A stretch of 64,000 bases of DNA from Cepaea nemoralis (taxonomy: Eukaryota > Mollusca > Gastropoda > Stylommatophora > Helicidae). Shown piece by piece: positions 1-10,625 of this stretch (positions within the stretch are counted from its first letter, which is position 1; the number at the start of each line of letters is the position of its first letter). The notes under the pieces are model-generated. The model had not been told where the DNA came from. It made no database searches and saw only the letters and a program-made list of their open reading frames with translations. The position numbers were made by a program, and so were the translations under genes. The stretch is taken from NCBI GenBank assembly GCA_014155875.1, contig JACEFZ010026847.1, positions 1 to 64,000 on the forward strand, given 5' to 3'.

Positions 1-159
1 CGGCACCATTAAGGCCGCGGGGTTTAATTGGCCCCCGGGGTTTTTCCCCCATTTTTCCAGTCACCCCTAGGTTGCCGGTATGTCTTTCTGGGAACCCCCC
101 GGGACCCAATTTTAGGGGGCAATGCGACTCGCTCTCAGAAAAAAACGGAAGAGGCGACC

Positions 160-1340
160 AATTGTGACTAACCCAATGCCGGGGGAGCTACAATGCCAGA
201 GTGAATGATATTTACGCCCTTGCTACAGAAGCTGCAGAAAAGTGCTGTCCCCGGGACGGGGGCAGTACTACATGAAGAATAGGATACTCTACGGGAGAGC
301 AGGAAGGGAGAAAACCTATACGTCAGTTGGTCGTCCCGAAAGCTCATCGTTCCCAATTTTTTCATAGGGGGCATACCATCTCCTTTAGTGGACACAGGGT
401 ATTGCCGCCACCATGCAGCGGATTTCCTCCACTACTATTGGCCGGGAAAAAAAGATGATGTCGTCGGTATGTAAGTCATGCCCTGATGCCAGAGGGTGGC
501 ACCAAAAAACCTGGACAGCCCCGGTGTTTGGGGGGAGATCCCCATCATAACTCTCCTTTCGAGAGGGTACCCATCGATATCGGGGGCCCACTTCCCAGAC
601 TGGGAAGAGGAACATGTATATACTCACAATGGGGGATTGCTGTAAAAATTGTGGGTGAAGCTTACCGTTGCCCACGTTTGACTCGAAAAGTGGCGGACCA
701 CTGATGGGGGGCCTTTTCCCCAGATTAGGCTTCCGATAAAATTCTGACGGACAATGGACTCAGTTTTGGGGGAAAACTCATGGAGGAGGTTTTTAGGGTG
801 CCTCTAACCACATACATACCACCCTTCCACCCTAAAGCCATGGAAAGTGAGCGTTTCAAGGGCAGTTGTGACAATGCTCAGGAAACTAGCGCAAAAAAAA
901 CCTGATGGGTGGATAAATAACCCCGCAGCCTTTTCCCTATCGGAAGTTCCTCATGGCTCAACAGGGCTACCCCCTACGTTGCTGTTTGGGCGTCCATCAA
1001 AGGACCGTTGGAAGCCTGTTAGGAGTTGGCTGAAGAGGGGGCGTCGAAAAGTATCTCATCCTATCAAATGGAGGAACTGAAAGAAAACTCCACAAAGGGG
1101 TGGGCTCTGGCAAACAAACTTTAAAAGGGCCCGGGAAAAAAATGCGGCTTACTACAACCCAGGTCTAAAGAAAATCTCTAAAGGGGGGAGATAAAGTCTT
1201 GTTGCTACTCCCAACGGGAACAACAAACTAGATAGGGTTTGGGAAGGACCCTTTCCCGTGGAAAGGGGGATATCCAGAACCAACTATCAATCCGGATCCC
1301 GGGGAAAATCGAAGATTTTTCCCTATCAATCTCTGCGGAA
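160..1340 (+). pseudogene. pol: Integrase part of a Ty3-type (Gmr1-like) retrotransposon pol, broken
   Basis: This is a decayed integrase, the enzyme that joins retroelement cDNA to host DNA. It is readable only across several frames. About 220-480 resembles the pre-integrase zinc-binding region (a YYWPG-like motif near 430). At 561-600 the segment PIDIGGPLPR carries the first catalytic Asp; TDNG near 745-757 carries the second; ESERF near 843-860 gives the Glu about 32 residues later, close to the usual D-35-E spacing. Downstream PDGWINNPAAF and the conserved STG near 960 match the end of the core. At 1180-1260 a short basic-to-aromatic stretch ending in VWEGPFPV is the usual integrase C-terminal segment. 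Frameshifts, stops and many G or C runs show it is dead. The left edge is cut by the window, so gag and protease are not seen. Integrase lies before reverse transcriptase, which is unusual for Ty3 elements. Confidence 0.85.
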
Positions 1341-1549
1341 AAACGAAGAGAGACCCGAAAAGGCAGCTCACCTCATGGCAATGGCAGTTGCAGGGGAGAC
1401 GAAGGGGGGAACCAGCGAGGGCGGGGGAATATCCCTTGGAAACCGGGAAAACCCTATAGGATGTGAAAGTAAACCCCTGATCTACCCCCAGGAGGGGGAA
1501 AAGGGATAACCAGGTTTCAAGTCTCAAAAGGGATACTGACTGAAAACCA

Positions 1550-2340
1550 GGACGAACGAGGTTGGTTGAGTTCAATTGCTTTGCCCACCAGGAGCCTGTT
1601 TCGCCAAAAGGGTTTCCCCGTGCCTTTCTCTAAAGAAAAGGCCCGGGAGGGGGAAAATAAAAAACTGCGGGGATATTGATTGCCCCATCCAATCCCATAC
1701 AATGCGGGGTATTTTTTGTTACGCAAACCAAGTGAGAACACAGGTTGTGTATAGATTACCGACTTCTAAAAGTCATACACAGTTCAGGTGGACCTTTGCC
1801 GAATCCAACCATTTTATTCGCTAGGCTCCATAAGGCTCGTACTTTTCAAAGGTGATCTGAGTGGGGGGTACTATAAATACCAGTAAAACCGGAGATTCGA
1901 CCACTGTTAGTTTTCAGTACACCCAGGGGAAACCTACGAATTCAAGGTCATGCCCTTTGACTCAGCAAAGCACCCAGTGTGTTTACACGCTGATGAGGAC
2001 TTTACTAGATCCGTTACAGGATCGTCCATCATCTCATTCTGGATGATATTCTGATTTCCATGACAGCTTGGGTGACCACTTACAATCCTTGGAGAAGTGT
2101 TAATAGACTCAGGAAGCAGGGCTTACTGCCGTCCAACCAAGTGCATGATTGGTTACCAGACTCGGAATTTCTAGGTCCACCATCACTCCAGGAACATTGT
2201 CCCAGAAGAGAAGAACCTGGAAAAAATCAGAAATGCCCCAAAGGCCCAAAAACGAAGAAGGATGTCGATCTTTTCTCTCGTTGTTGGGTTCCCACAAATT
2301 TACCCACATTTCACGGAACTGGGAGCTCCGTTGAGGGAAA
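1550..2340 (+). pseudogene. pol: Reverse transcriptase part of the same Ty3-type retrotransposon, broken
   Basis: Reverse transcriptase copies the element's RNA to DNA. Motifs appear in order across shifting frames: HRLCIDYR near 1744-1767, PLPNPT and LFARLHKART around 1795-1845, STPRG near 1917-1930, then LMRTLLDPLQD near 1993-2022. The catalytic pair is intact at the base level: two Asp codons at 2042-2047 followed by ILIS, although the residue before them is Leu rather than the usual Tyr-x. GHH and VPEEKNLEKIRNAPK near 2180-2240 and the TKKDV and VGF segments at 2250-2295 are standard Ty3-type connection motifs. Many frameshifts make it a pseudogene. No LTR, gag or protease separates it from the integrase upstream, so one element with integrase-first order is the simplest reading; two abutting fragments remain possible. 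Confidence 0.88.
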
Positions 2341-2880
2341 CCTTTGAAAAAGGGATTCCCGGCCCAAAATCATTTGGACACCAGAATGTGAGAATGCCTA
2401 TAGTCATTAAAGGGGCCTTGGTCAAAAACTGTTTACACCCTGCCCTTTTCCCAAAACCTTTTGTGTTGAGAACGGATGCGAGTGCGATTGGAATTGGAGG
2501 CTTTATTAAGGAAGGAAAAGACGATGCTTCGGTTTTGAAACCTGGGGCATACGCAAGTAAGAACTTCTACAGGCGAGAGGAATTATTAAACCGTCGAGAG
2601 AGAATGCTTGCCCCTCGTATGGGCAGTGCAAAAATTTCAGCCTATTTGTATGGATTTAAAGTTTCGGGTCCATCAGATCATCACCCCTGATTTTTCCGGC
2701 TACTTCTCAAAGCTCAACGCACGTTTGATGCGGTGGTCGTTTTTTACTAAACCGTATAATTTCAAGTAGAGTAATTCCGGGGAAGGAAATGTTGGAGCGG
2801 ACTTCTTGTCAAGACACCCCCTCCTGAAAGGGGAAATGAATCATCTGTTTAACTCTGGTGAGAAATTGAGATGGACATCT
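2341..2880 (+). pseudogene. pol: RNase H part of the same retrotransposon, broken
   Basis: RNase H removes the RNA strand during reverse transcription. The run FVLRTDASAIGIGG at about 2459-2500 is the diagnostic Ty3 RNase H start with its catalytic Asp. YASKNFY near 2551-2571, a decayed region around RRERMLA, then AYLYGFKV near 2641-2665 and SDHHP at 2673-2687 follow in family order. Further on, LMRW, a PYNF match, and GADFLSRHP at about 2795-2820 end the domain. A 142-residue frame at 2262-2690 is still open, but sequence on both sides needs frame changes. After the domain come only about 60 bases and then a polypurine tract, so nothing like an integrase follows it. Confidence 0.88.
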
Positions 2881-2892
2881 CTTAAGGGGGGG
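2881..2892 (+). promoter_or_regulatory. Polypurine tract of the retrotransposon
   Basis: The run CTTAAGGGGGGG directly follows the RNase H region and precedes a TGTCC sequence at 2897. This is where plus-strand priming and the 3' LTR start are expected. The position is inferred from family layout, since the matching 5' LTR lies outside the window. Confidence 0.6.
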
Positions 2893-2896
2893 CCTA

Positions 2897-4990
2897 TGTC
2901 CGAGCGCCCTGAGTTAACCCAGATAATAATACCGAGTTTGCGTGGCGTAATTTTCGGGGCCAAACTTACTAACGGTAAACACAGCTACGGTTAATCGTGT
3001 CACCCATATACCTTTTTGGTGGTGATGAGTAGGAATGGATACCAATTTGGCAGTTCTTTAACAAGTAAATCACTAATTGTCAGTTTGGGATAGGGAAATG
3101 GTTCCGTTTGTCATCTAAAACGGCGGACATCACGAAAATGGCTGCTGGGATTGTCACCACGGACAAAAGATTGACAATTTGTCAACTTTAATGCAGATGG
3201 AAGCCGTAGATCAGGGGGCGATTAAACGGAGTACCTAGTAGGGAAAAACCCGTGCATCTGTCAATTTTTGGGTTTTCCCGGGAACATCAAGATAGGGCGC
3301 TTGTATGAAACTCTTTGTTGGGAGTTTACAGAAACTAGCTGGCTTGTTTTGAGAATCTAGGCAATTACTGACAACTTTGACAGGATTTAAGCCAGGAAAA
3401 TAGTTCTTGACCGGGGATGATTTGCCACTGTGCCACCTGTGTGGGGGAGTAAAGGATAACGTCACGTGGACAACTTTGGTAGTTTGCCATATAAACTCGA
3501 GTTGAGATCAACTAGGGTGGACTTGAATAATGCTCTAGACAGAGTGCAGGGCACTGCAGTGCCAGTGGAAATAATATCTACCGTGTGTTAATTAGTGACT
3601 TAATTTTACACGTGCCTATATGGCAGATGTAGATATGATTTATAGGACTGCAGTAGTGCCATTTAAGGTATAACTTATTATAATATATTCGTTATAATTA
3701 CTATAGACTGTGGCCTTGTTAAACTATAGTGTGATGATTAGCACTGTTAGTGGAAACTAGCTAGAGTAGTGAAGTGATACTTGGCTCTGTTAGCTAGAAT
3801 AGATTAGTGAAGTGTTGATAAGCTTTACTAGTTGAGTAATGAGGGATAATTGGGATCTTCCCGTAGGTGTCCCTGGTGGGCGGGGTTCCGCATTCTGGTT
3901 GCTGATTTTTTCTTTGTCATAGCCTGATTCGGCTCTAGGTGGGTAGCTAATCTGCTCTGTGACTAAGTCTAGTTAGCTAAAGATCATTAAGCAAGGTGAT
4001 AGGCTTACACTCAGCCAAAAGGATCAGTGACTAGTACTATCACCAGATGTGTTGTTTCTATCCTAGGTTCCCTACCAGATCCAAGGAAACTCAACAAGTT
4101 TTAAAAAAAAACCATTCGGAAGAACACCCGTTCAACCATCAATAAAGTGCAGACAGAACGTAACTGAAAGCTAAAAGCAGGTTGATTCACCAAAGTGAGT
4201 GATGCGTACTGATGCACCACACATCATCAGACAGTGGTGGCGGGCTGAAGACATTGGGTCTAATAGTTACCTAGAGTTATATAATCTCGTGTAATAGAAC
4301 ACAGGACATTATATGTGAGGCTGGATAGACACGAGTGAGGATCAAGCCAGTACAGTAACAATTAACATTAGTAAGTAGCCCTTATGAACTGAGTGGTTCG
4401 ATGTGCAACGAGGATGATCTGTCGACTAACTAACTAACTAACTAACTGCGTACACACTGCAAAAGACTTGTGCAGTTTGTTTAGGAACATTAGGAACGGA
4501 CATTGTGTAGAGTGCAACCGGTCCATGATTAACTGTTAATACCACCGGTGTCTATTTCGGATGTTCATGAAATTGGATTACCAGAGGTCTACAGAGGCAA
4601 AGCATTATCCGGCAAGATGGTTCCGGCAACGGGTGAGACGTACTTGTTCTGACGTAACGTGCTGTGGTCTATCTTTGCTGTGATCAGCTGACTGAGTTGA
4701 TGTCTGAGAGACAGAGTCTACACACTTTATAGAACACGTCACACATTTTCTTCGCATACACGTCTCATACACGTTACACTTTTATTTTAATAAATTAATC
4801 TTTATTAATTTCTAGAAGCAAGAGTTGTTGAGTATGTTGCGTTGGGGAAGTATGAGAAGGGGGCATAGTACGACAGTGTGAGAGTGATAGGAAAAGGTGT
4901 CCATAGGCTGATGGAGTGTGTTGGACGGAAGCTGGTGGATTCTCCAGAATATTGAGGGGGAAAAAAATAATATTATAATGTGGGTGTCGG
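2897..4990 (+). mobile_element. Probable 3' LTR and flank of the Ty3-type element; no genes
   Basis: The stretch begins with TG just after the polypurine tract. It is non-coding in all frames beyond short chance ORFs. A poly(A)-signal-like AATAAA region sits at 4788-4806, after a run of ACGTC/TACAC motifs at 4735-4780. Short direct repeats of TAGCTAG and GTGAAGTG occur at 3750-3840, and CTAA is repeated at 4428-4448. I cannot fix the 3' end of the LTR because no second LTR is present. The length here is an upper bound set by the next repeat. Confidence 0.4.
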
Positions 4991-5015
4991 ATCTCCTCAC
5001 TCCAGGGACGACACT

Positions 5016-5740
5016 TTAAAGGAGGACACGACAGATAGTGACAGTAGAAATAGTGGGAGTAGTAATAGAGGTGGGAGCAGTAATGACAGTAGTTGTGGTT
5101 GTGGTAGTAGTAGTAGTGATAGGTGTAGTAGTCGTTGTGGGAGCAGTAATGACAGTAGTTGTGGTTGTGGTAGTAGTAGTAGTAGTGATAGGTGTAGTAG
5201 TTGTTATGGTAGTAGTAGTGGTGGTAGCAGTAGTGATACTAGTAGTTGTTGTGGTAGTAGTGATAGTGACAGTTGAAGTAGGGGGAATAGTAATAGATGT
5301 GGGAGCAGTAATGACAGTAGTTGTGGTTGTGGTAGTAATAGTAGTAGTGATAGGTGTAGTAGTCGTTATGGTAGTAGTAGTGGTGGTAGCAGTAGTGATA
5401 CTAGTAGTTGTTGTGGTAGTAGTGATAGTGACAGTAGAAGTAGGGGGAATAGTAATAGATGTGGGAGCAGTAATGACAGTAGTTGTGGTTGTGGTAGTAA
5501 TAGTAGTAGTGATAGGTGTAGTAGTCGTTATGGTAGTAGTAGTGGTGGTAGCAGTAGTGATACTAGTAGTTGTTGTGGTAGTAGTGATGGTGACAGTAGA
5601 AGTAGGGGGAATAGTAATAGATGTGGGAGCAGTAATGACAGTAGTTGTGGTTGTGGTAGTTGTAGTAGTGATAGGTGTAGTAGTTGTTATGGTAGTAGTA
5701 GTGATACTAGTAGTTGTTTGTGGTAGTAGTGATGTAGTAG
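5016..5740. repeat. 162-bp higher-order minisatellite built from GTA/GTG trinucleotides
   Basis: Tracts of GTA and GTG are organised in a longer unit. The marker GAAGTAGGGGGAAT recurs at 5275, 5437 and 5599, exactly 162 bp apart, with a diverged first unit from about 5040 and a partial last one. The period is a multiple of three, so both strands stay open in long Val- or Thr-rich frames. These are artefacts of the repeat, not genes. Confidence 0.9.
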
Positions 5741-6169
5741 CACGTGTATGGACTACGCTTAAATGCAATGCGAGCGAACCAAAAGGGGGGAGGGGAATCC
5801 CAATATTTGCAGTGTCCAGAAAACAGCGGAAGTGTGTACTGTAAAACCCCCGTATCTATGCGTTGTTTTACGTCATATCCTGTTCTTTGTCCGCTCCTGT
5901 CTATAGTCTCCGTGACAATTCGCGGCTGTCAGCTGGTGGCGGTGTTGAAATCGTCTGACATCGTATACTCATGGCGGCGGGAAATTATTCCGGCTTTATT
6001 TGAAATCAAAAATAATGATAAAGTGAGGTGGTGAAGTTGGTGGTAAGGTCATTCGCTGAGTTTGTTTGAGGTTCAAAAATGTAATGGAGAACGAAGAGTT
6101 GAATGACAGAGGGAGTTAGGTGTTCTGTAATTCTGTTAACAGTCGGTTGCGTTGGTTTTCATACAATGG
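5741..6169. other. No gene or repeat recognised
   Basis: This is mixed-composition DNA. A 96-residue frame at 5744-6034 has no recognisable domain and starts within the trinucleotide repeat edge. I see nothing further to annotate. Confidence 0.5.
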
Positions 6170-6300
6170 TACGAGTGCCGGTCGTTCAGAAAGCAATGGC
6201 AAATTGGTGAACGTAAACTTGCCAAGAAATCACAAACAGCACAAAAATGATCTCGTTGACTGCGACGTCCTGTAAAGGATATGCAACTAACTTAACTGTC
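6170..6300 (+). mobile_element. S1 SINE, 3' part
   Basis: The sequence shares the S1 body (GTTCAGAAAGCAATGGCAAA, then CTTGCCAAGAAATCACAAAC) and the S1 end (GTCCTGTAAAGGATATGCAA). Full copies at 24967-25213 and 42613-42859 define the family. The tRNA-like head is not clear here. Confidence 0.8.
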
Positions 6301-6424
6301 ATATTAATCCATCTACTAAGTCTGTTACAGTAACTCGCACTGTTTTGTATCATTGTTAAGTGCCTTGCTGACTGGAATGGGCGGGTCAAGCTTCCTCACA
6401 ACCTGCTATCTCCAACGGCATGTA

Positions 6425-6800
6425 TTAATTCGCGTGCTAAATGACTCCTCTCCGTGCCATGACTCAAGGCTGTCCAGAATTTTCTCTCGCTGTCTTCTTC
6501 TATCTCTCTTTCCGCAAATCTTTCCAGTTTGTCACATGCTCTAGTTTCTGTCTTCTCATGCTGAAGGTACATTGTGACTGCCTTTTATTGATGTGTGTGA
6601 TAAGTTGTCAGGGTTTCTTAGCTTCTTTCAACACGTGTCGGTTACTCATCCTGGCTGTGGAAGGAAATTACAGTATCCATGCTGCAAAACCACATCTCTG
6701 CATGTTGTAAGGCGTATTTTGCTTTCCACTAATTGTCCATGATTGACTGCCATACATTAGAACTGGCTCAATGTATTGTGAGATAATTATTGTTCTAACC
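6425..6800 (-). mobile_element. Degenerate RTE-like LINE 3' fragment
   Basis: Read on the minus strand this matches the 3' coding end of the RTE-like LINEs at 12.9, 25.5 and 35.0 kb: remnants of the CAGTTTGTCACATGCTCT region, the CATTGTGACTG segment and the ACCACATCTCTGCATG segment are in the same order. It is strongly mutated and has no open frame. Confidence 0.5.
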
Positions 6801-6839
6801 TGAAATGACAAGCATTTATTGCTTACGATGTTCTTCATT

Positions 6840-6930
6840 TTGTAAATATTAGAGATGTTCTTTGTTTTATAGATGTTAGAAGTGTTCTTTGTTTTATAGA
6901 TGTTAGAGATGTCCTTTGTTTTATAGATGA
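6840..6930. repeat. 28-bp minisatellite, left part
   Basis: The units read TTTTATAGATGTTAGARATG plus TTCTTTGT or a near variant, about 28 bp each. The array stops abruptly at 6930 where the R1 element begins and resumes at about 7905. Confidence 0.8.
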
Positions 6931-7904
6931 CTAGCTGACCCGGCCCGGCTTCGCCCAGGCCCTGGAGGGGATCTATCTATCTATCAGTCTGTCTGTCTGC
7001 TTGTTTGTCTGTCTGTCTGGCTGACTCGGCCCGGCTTCACCCAGTCCCTGGTGGGGAGCATCTCATTTAATTCATATAAGTAGTCATATAAGCTCTCCCG
7101 TTCCCGACTATCTGTTTGTCTGTCTATCTGTCTGTCTGTCTGTCCCAGGCCCGGCTTCACCCAGTCCCTGGTGGGGAGCATCTCATTTAATTCATATACG
7201 TAGTCAATAAGCTCTCCCGTTCCCGACTGTCTGTCTGTCTATCTGTCTGTCTGACCCGGCCCAGGCTTCACCCAGTCCCTGGTGGGGAGCATGTCATTTA
7301 ATTCATATAAGTAGTCAAATAAGCTTCCGTTCCCGACTATCTGTCTGTCTGTCTATCTATCTGACCCGGCGTGGTTTCGCCCAGCTCCTGGCGCACAGTA
7401 ACTTAAAAGAATGTCCTTCCACACACCATTCATTATTTTTAATGAAAACTGTTTTAATCACCGACATGACAGTTGATAAGTTCTTTAAGCAGAAAAAGAT
7501 GGGTTACAATGTTATGCATTATGCATTATTTTTATAAAAACTTTGAAAATGCCTTAAAGATTATATCATTATTTATTATAACTCATATGCCTGAAAATAA
7601 CTATAGACAAGGAGTTTAACAATAGTGCAAGTAAGTCCAACAATATGACTATAAAGTATATAGAAATGTTATTAAAAGTTATGCCCCTTGAAATAACTTT
7701 TCTAGAGTGAAGTCCCCCTACTATATAGAAATTATATAATGAAAAAGTAAATGTTATTAAATAAGTAGAAGATTTTACACTAAGAAACTATTACAGTCGG
7801 TTGCACAGGAATGAAAGGAAGACGTGTAGAAAATTTCATCTCAATCGGATGTACCGTTATCGAACGCATCCAATTCACATACATACAAAGCCACATACAC
7901 TATG
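6930..7904 (+). mobile_element. R1 repeat, diverged copy inserted in the 28-bp array
   Basis: It starts with ACTAGCTGACCCGGCCCGGC. Four tandem ~120-bp modules follow (GGGGAGCATCTCATTTAATTC, a short region, then CTGT repeats). The unique body at about 7400-7800 contains AGAATGTCCTTCCACACACC, and the conserved AATTTCATCTCAATCGGATG lies near 7838. The end is decayed. Other copies are at 15.5-17.5 (two), 29.5 and 45.4 kb. I cannot assign it to a named superfamily. Confidence 0.75.
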
Positions 7905-8095
7905 TTTTATAGATATAGATACTATCTCTAATATTCTTTGTTTTATAGATGTTAAAGAAGATCTTCATTTTATAGATGGTAAAGTTGTTCTTCATTTTAT
8001 AGATGTTAGAAATGTTCTTCATTATATGTTAGAGAATGTTCTTCATTATATGTTAGAGATGATCTTCATTTTATAGATGTTAGATATGTTCTTAG
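7905..8095. repeat. 28-bp minisatellite, right part
   Basis: This continues the 28-bp array seen at 6840-6930, with about six more units ending near 8090. A 91-residue plus-strand frame crossing it is a by-product of the repeat. Confidence 0.8.
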
Positions 8096-8164
8096 AACAT
8101 TGATAAGAGTTCATTTTAATTCAGCAGCTGTGCTTATTTACTGTTTTATAAATTTGTTACTCCT

Positions 8165-8550
8165 CCCTGATGTTACATTAACCCACCATATTGTTACATG
8201 AATCCACCCTGTTGTTACATTAACCCACCCTATTGTTACATTAACCCACCCTGTGGTTACATTAACCCATCCTATTGTTACATTAACCCACCCTGTGGTT
8301 ACATTAACCCATCCTATTGTTACATTAACCCACCCTGTGGTTACATTAACCCACCCTGTGGTTACATTAACCCACCCTGTAGTTACATTAACCCATTCTA
8401 TTGTTACATTAACCCACTCTATTGTTACATTAACCCACTCTGTTGTTACATTAACCCACTCTGTGGTTACATTAACCCACCCTATTGTTACTTTACCCAC
8501 CATATTGTTACATTAACCCACGCTGTGGTTACATTAACCCACCCTGTTTC
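8165..8550. repeat. 21-bp minisatellite
   Basis: About 18 units of GTTACATTAACCCACCCTGTG with variants (TATT, CATC, ACTC). The 21-bp period is a multiple of three, so long frames stay open on both strands (YINPPC or WVNVTT repeats). No start context or domain supports a gene. Confidence 0.92.
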
Positions 8551-8571
8551 CACGAAATAGTGGCTATAGTT

Positions 8572-8572
<1 letters not shown>

Positions 8573-8669
<97 letters not shown>
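8573..8669. repeat. (CT)n then (CA)n microsatellite
   Basis: About 76 bases of pure CT run straight into about 20 bases of CA. Confidence 0.95.
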
Positions 8670-9218
8670 CAAAAAAAGGGGCTGGGTCTGAAAAGATAGA
8701 GGCTAATCTGAAATGGCGCGCGTGGAAATTGGACGATCCACATGGCGGAAATGGGAGTGCTGTCTCCGCATAAACGGACGGAAGTTGTAAAATACGATAT
8801 GTACGGGTGGGGACGATAAACAGCCATGTTGTCACAAACTTAGATGTCTCCTCTCACCACACTGACATAGTAGGACGAAATTCTACCTTGGATAACTCGT
8901 GATTTCAAATGGTAGTTTAGAGATTACGGATTGTCCCTCCACGTGGCTTCTTTGTCTGTTAGCAAGTGGTTGCAAAGGACTGTCGTTTGACCAATAGTTC
9001 ACATTTGACATGCGCATGAAGGGTGTTTCCACACAAATGGAGTGAGTTATAGCGTTTACGGTTTCAAGTTTTGAAAATATTTCGCTGCCCGAGATATATT
9101 GGATTGCTGTGAGAATGTTTCGCCACCGCTGCCCTATTACATCAGTTGGTATTGTATTTTCTTATGTGTTTTTGCTAGTTTATTAAAATGTGAAAATTAT
9201 CTTACGTTGGCTGAAATC
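8670..9218. other. No gene recognised
   Basis: This stretch looks unique within the window. Short frames only; no motif that I recognise. Confidence 0.5.
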
Positions 9219-9229
9219 ACGCGCACGCA

Positions 9230-9236
9230 CGCACGG

Positions 9237-9277
<41 letters not shown>
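9230..9277. repeat. (CA)n microsatellite
   Basis: A CA run that directly abuts the terminal repeat of the Tigger element. Confidence 0.95.
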
Positions 9278-9279
<2 letters not shown>

Positions 9280-10230
9280 GAGGCCCCGGTTAACGTCGGG
9301 GTTACGTTCTTGGAAAACGCGACTTTCAGTGAAACGACGTGTAGCGAAACACTATTTCCCATAGAATTAAATGAAATACGGTGTATTGTGTAATGTTTAT
9401 TTTGATGCTTGTTTATATTTATTGAATAAATAGAAGTGGGTTTGAGGGCGAGTGGTAGGGTTATTGGGATGTAGAGGAATTAAATCCTGCCTCTTCGTTT
9501 GAGGATGAAGTTGTAACCTCTTCCTGCTTCTTTTCCTGGCTCTTCTCTGCTTTAACAATTTATCCAATGTCTGTTGCACTCCCTTTTTCCTTTTCTCTAA
9601 GTAAAGCTCATTGTAACAGTTGACGGCGCTTGTTGCCGCCCTCGACTTTTCGGAGCTCCGTTCTCTGGTCGGGTCATCCTCATCTATTATGTCCATTGCC
9701 ACATCAATCAATTGAAATATTGTGACAAACGTTCAGCTGTCAACATTGGGGAATAGGGAGGGGGGGGGGGGGGGGGGGGGGGGTTGCAACAGGGTGCTCC
9801 TCTTCCTGCTGAGCTCTCTGCACGTCGAGTCCTGATTAGACAACTCTTCATGTGATGCAAGCAACTCATCAATGTCAGCTTCCTCCATCCCTTCAAGGCC
9901 AGCTTTAGTGGCTAAGTTAGCGATCTGTCGTCGAATAGCTTGAACGTCGTCAAATTCACAAAAGTCGTGCACACATTCTGGCCACAGTTTTCACCACACA
10001 GCATTCACGCATGCTGACGTTACCCCACTCCATGAATCCGCAATGTTGTCAATGGCCTTGAGGATGTTGTAATCTCGCCAGAATCCCTTAATGATAGTCT
10101 TACCTTTACCGTCCGTACTTGATGAGAAGGTGTGACGCAAATAATAACTTTTGAAAGTTGCAATTGCACCTTGGTTCATTACTGGTGACGACGTTATGGC
10201 GGACGTAGCGACGTAAAGTGAAGTTATGTC
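9276..10230 (-). mobile_element. Truncated Tigger (pogo-type) DNA transposon
   Basis: The 3' end of the element is at the left: CAGGGAGGCCCCGGTTAACG at 9276 has the form of a Tigger terminal inverted repeat. Inside is the C-terminal half of a Tigger-type transposase on the minus strand. The matching terminal repeat is not seen on the right, where the sequence passes into a 41-bp minisatellite near 10230, so the element is truncated. A poly-G run at 9760-9783 interrupts the coding part. Confidence 0.8.
9397..10179 (-). pseudogene. Tigger/pogo-type transposase, C-terminal half, broken
   Basis: Three minus-strand frames read in order. At 10179-9991, NQGAIATFKSYYLRHTFS and FWRDYNILKAIDNI match the end of the DDE_1 catalytic domain, where the last acidic residue lies just upstream. 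At 9972-9785, HDFCEFDD, the IRRQIANLATKAGLEG stretch and the ADIDELLASHEE motif match the helical tail typical of Tigger and jerky-like proteins. At 9711-9397, an ERS-K-SR motif followed by VQQTLDKLLKQRR is the usual basic C-terminus. The N-terminal CENP-B-like DNA-binding region and most of the catalytic core are missing. Frame breaks at the poly-G tract and near 9980 show it is not functional. The source could equally be a host gene of this family, but the adjacent terminal repeat favours a transposon. Confidence 0.85.
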
Positions 10231-10234
10231 CCCT

Positions 10235-10625
10235 TATAACTACTATATTAAGTACCACGCTATTTAGTCGTTTGAGACATCTAACTAAATACTGTAAAGC
10301 ACCGCTCTATTCAGTCGTGTGGGGTAGCTAACTATATAAAGTACCGCACTATTTAGTCGTTTGGGACATCTAACTAAATAAAGTACGCACTATTTAGTCG
10401 TTTGGGAAGCTAACTATATAAAGTACCGCACTATTTAGTCGTTTTGGAAGCTAACTAAATAAAGCACCGCACTATTTAGTCGTTTGGGACATCTAACTTA
10501 ATAAAGTACGCACTATTTAGTCGTTTGGGAAGCTAACTATATAAAGTACCGCACTATTTAGTCGTTTGGGAAACTAACTAAATAAAGCACCGCACTATTT
10601 AGTCGTTTGGGACATCTAACTAAAT
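10235..10625. repeat. 41-42-bp minisatellite, left part
   Basis: About nine units read CTATTTAGTCGTTTGGGAAG then CTAACTATATAAAGTACCGCA, with alternating ACATC or AAGC and TAAATA or TATATA variants. The array is split by a hAT element and resumes at 11445. Confidence 0.92.

Noticed and set aside
160..2895. Endogenous retrovirus with envelope
   Set aside because: Only pol-type domains are seen. RNase H leads directly to the polypurine tract, leaving no room for an envelope gene.
5016..5844. Poly-Thr and poly-Val frames of 250-268 codons
   Set aside because: A product of the GTA/GTG 162-bp repeat; both strands are open over the same bases.
8165..8550. Interstitial telomere repeat, because of TTAACCC
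   Set aside because: The repeat is a 21-bp unit in which TTAACCC occurs once; it is not a 6- or 7-bp telomere array.
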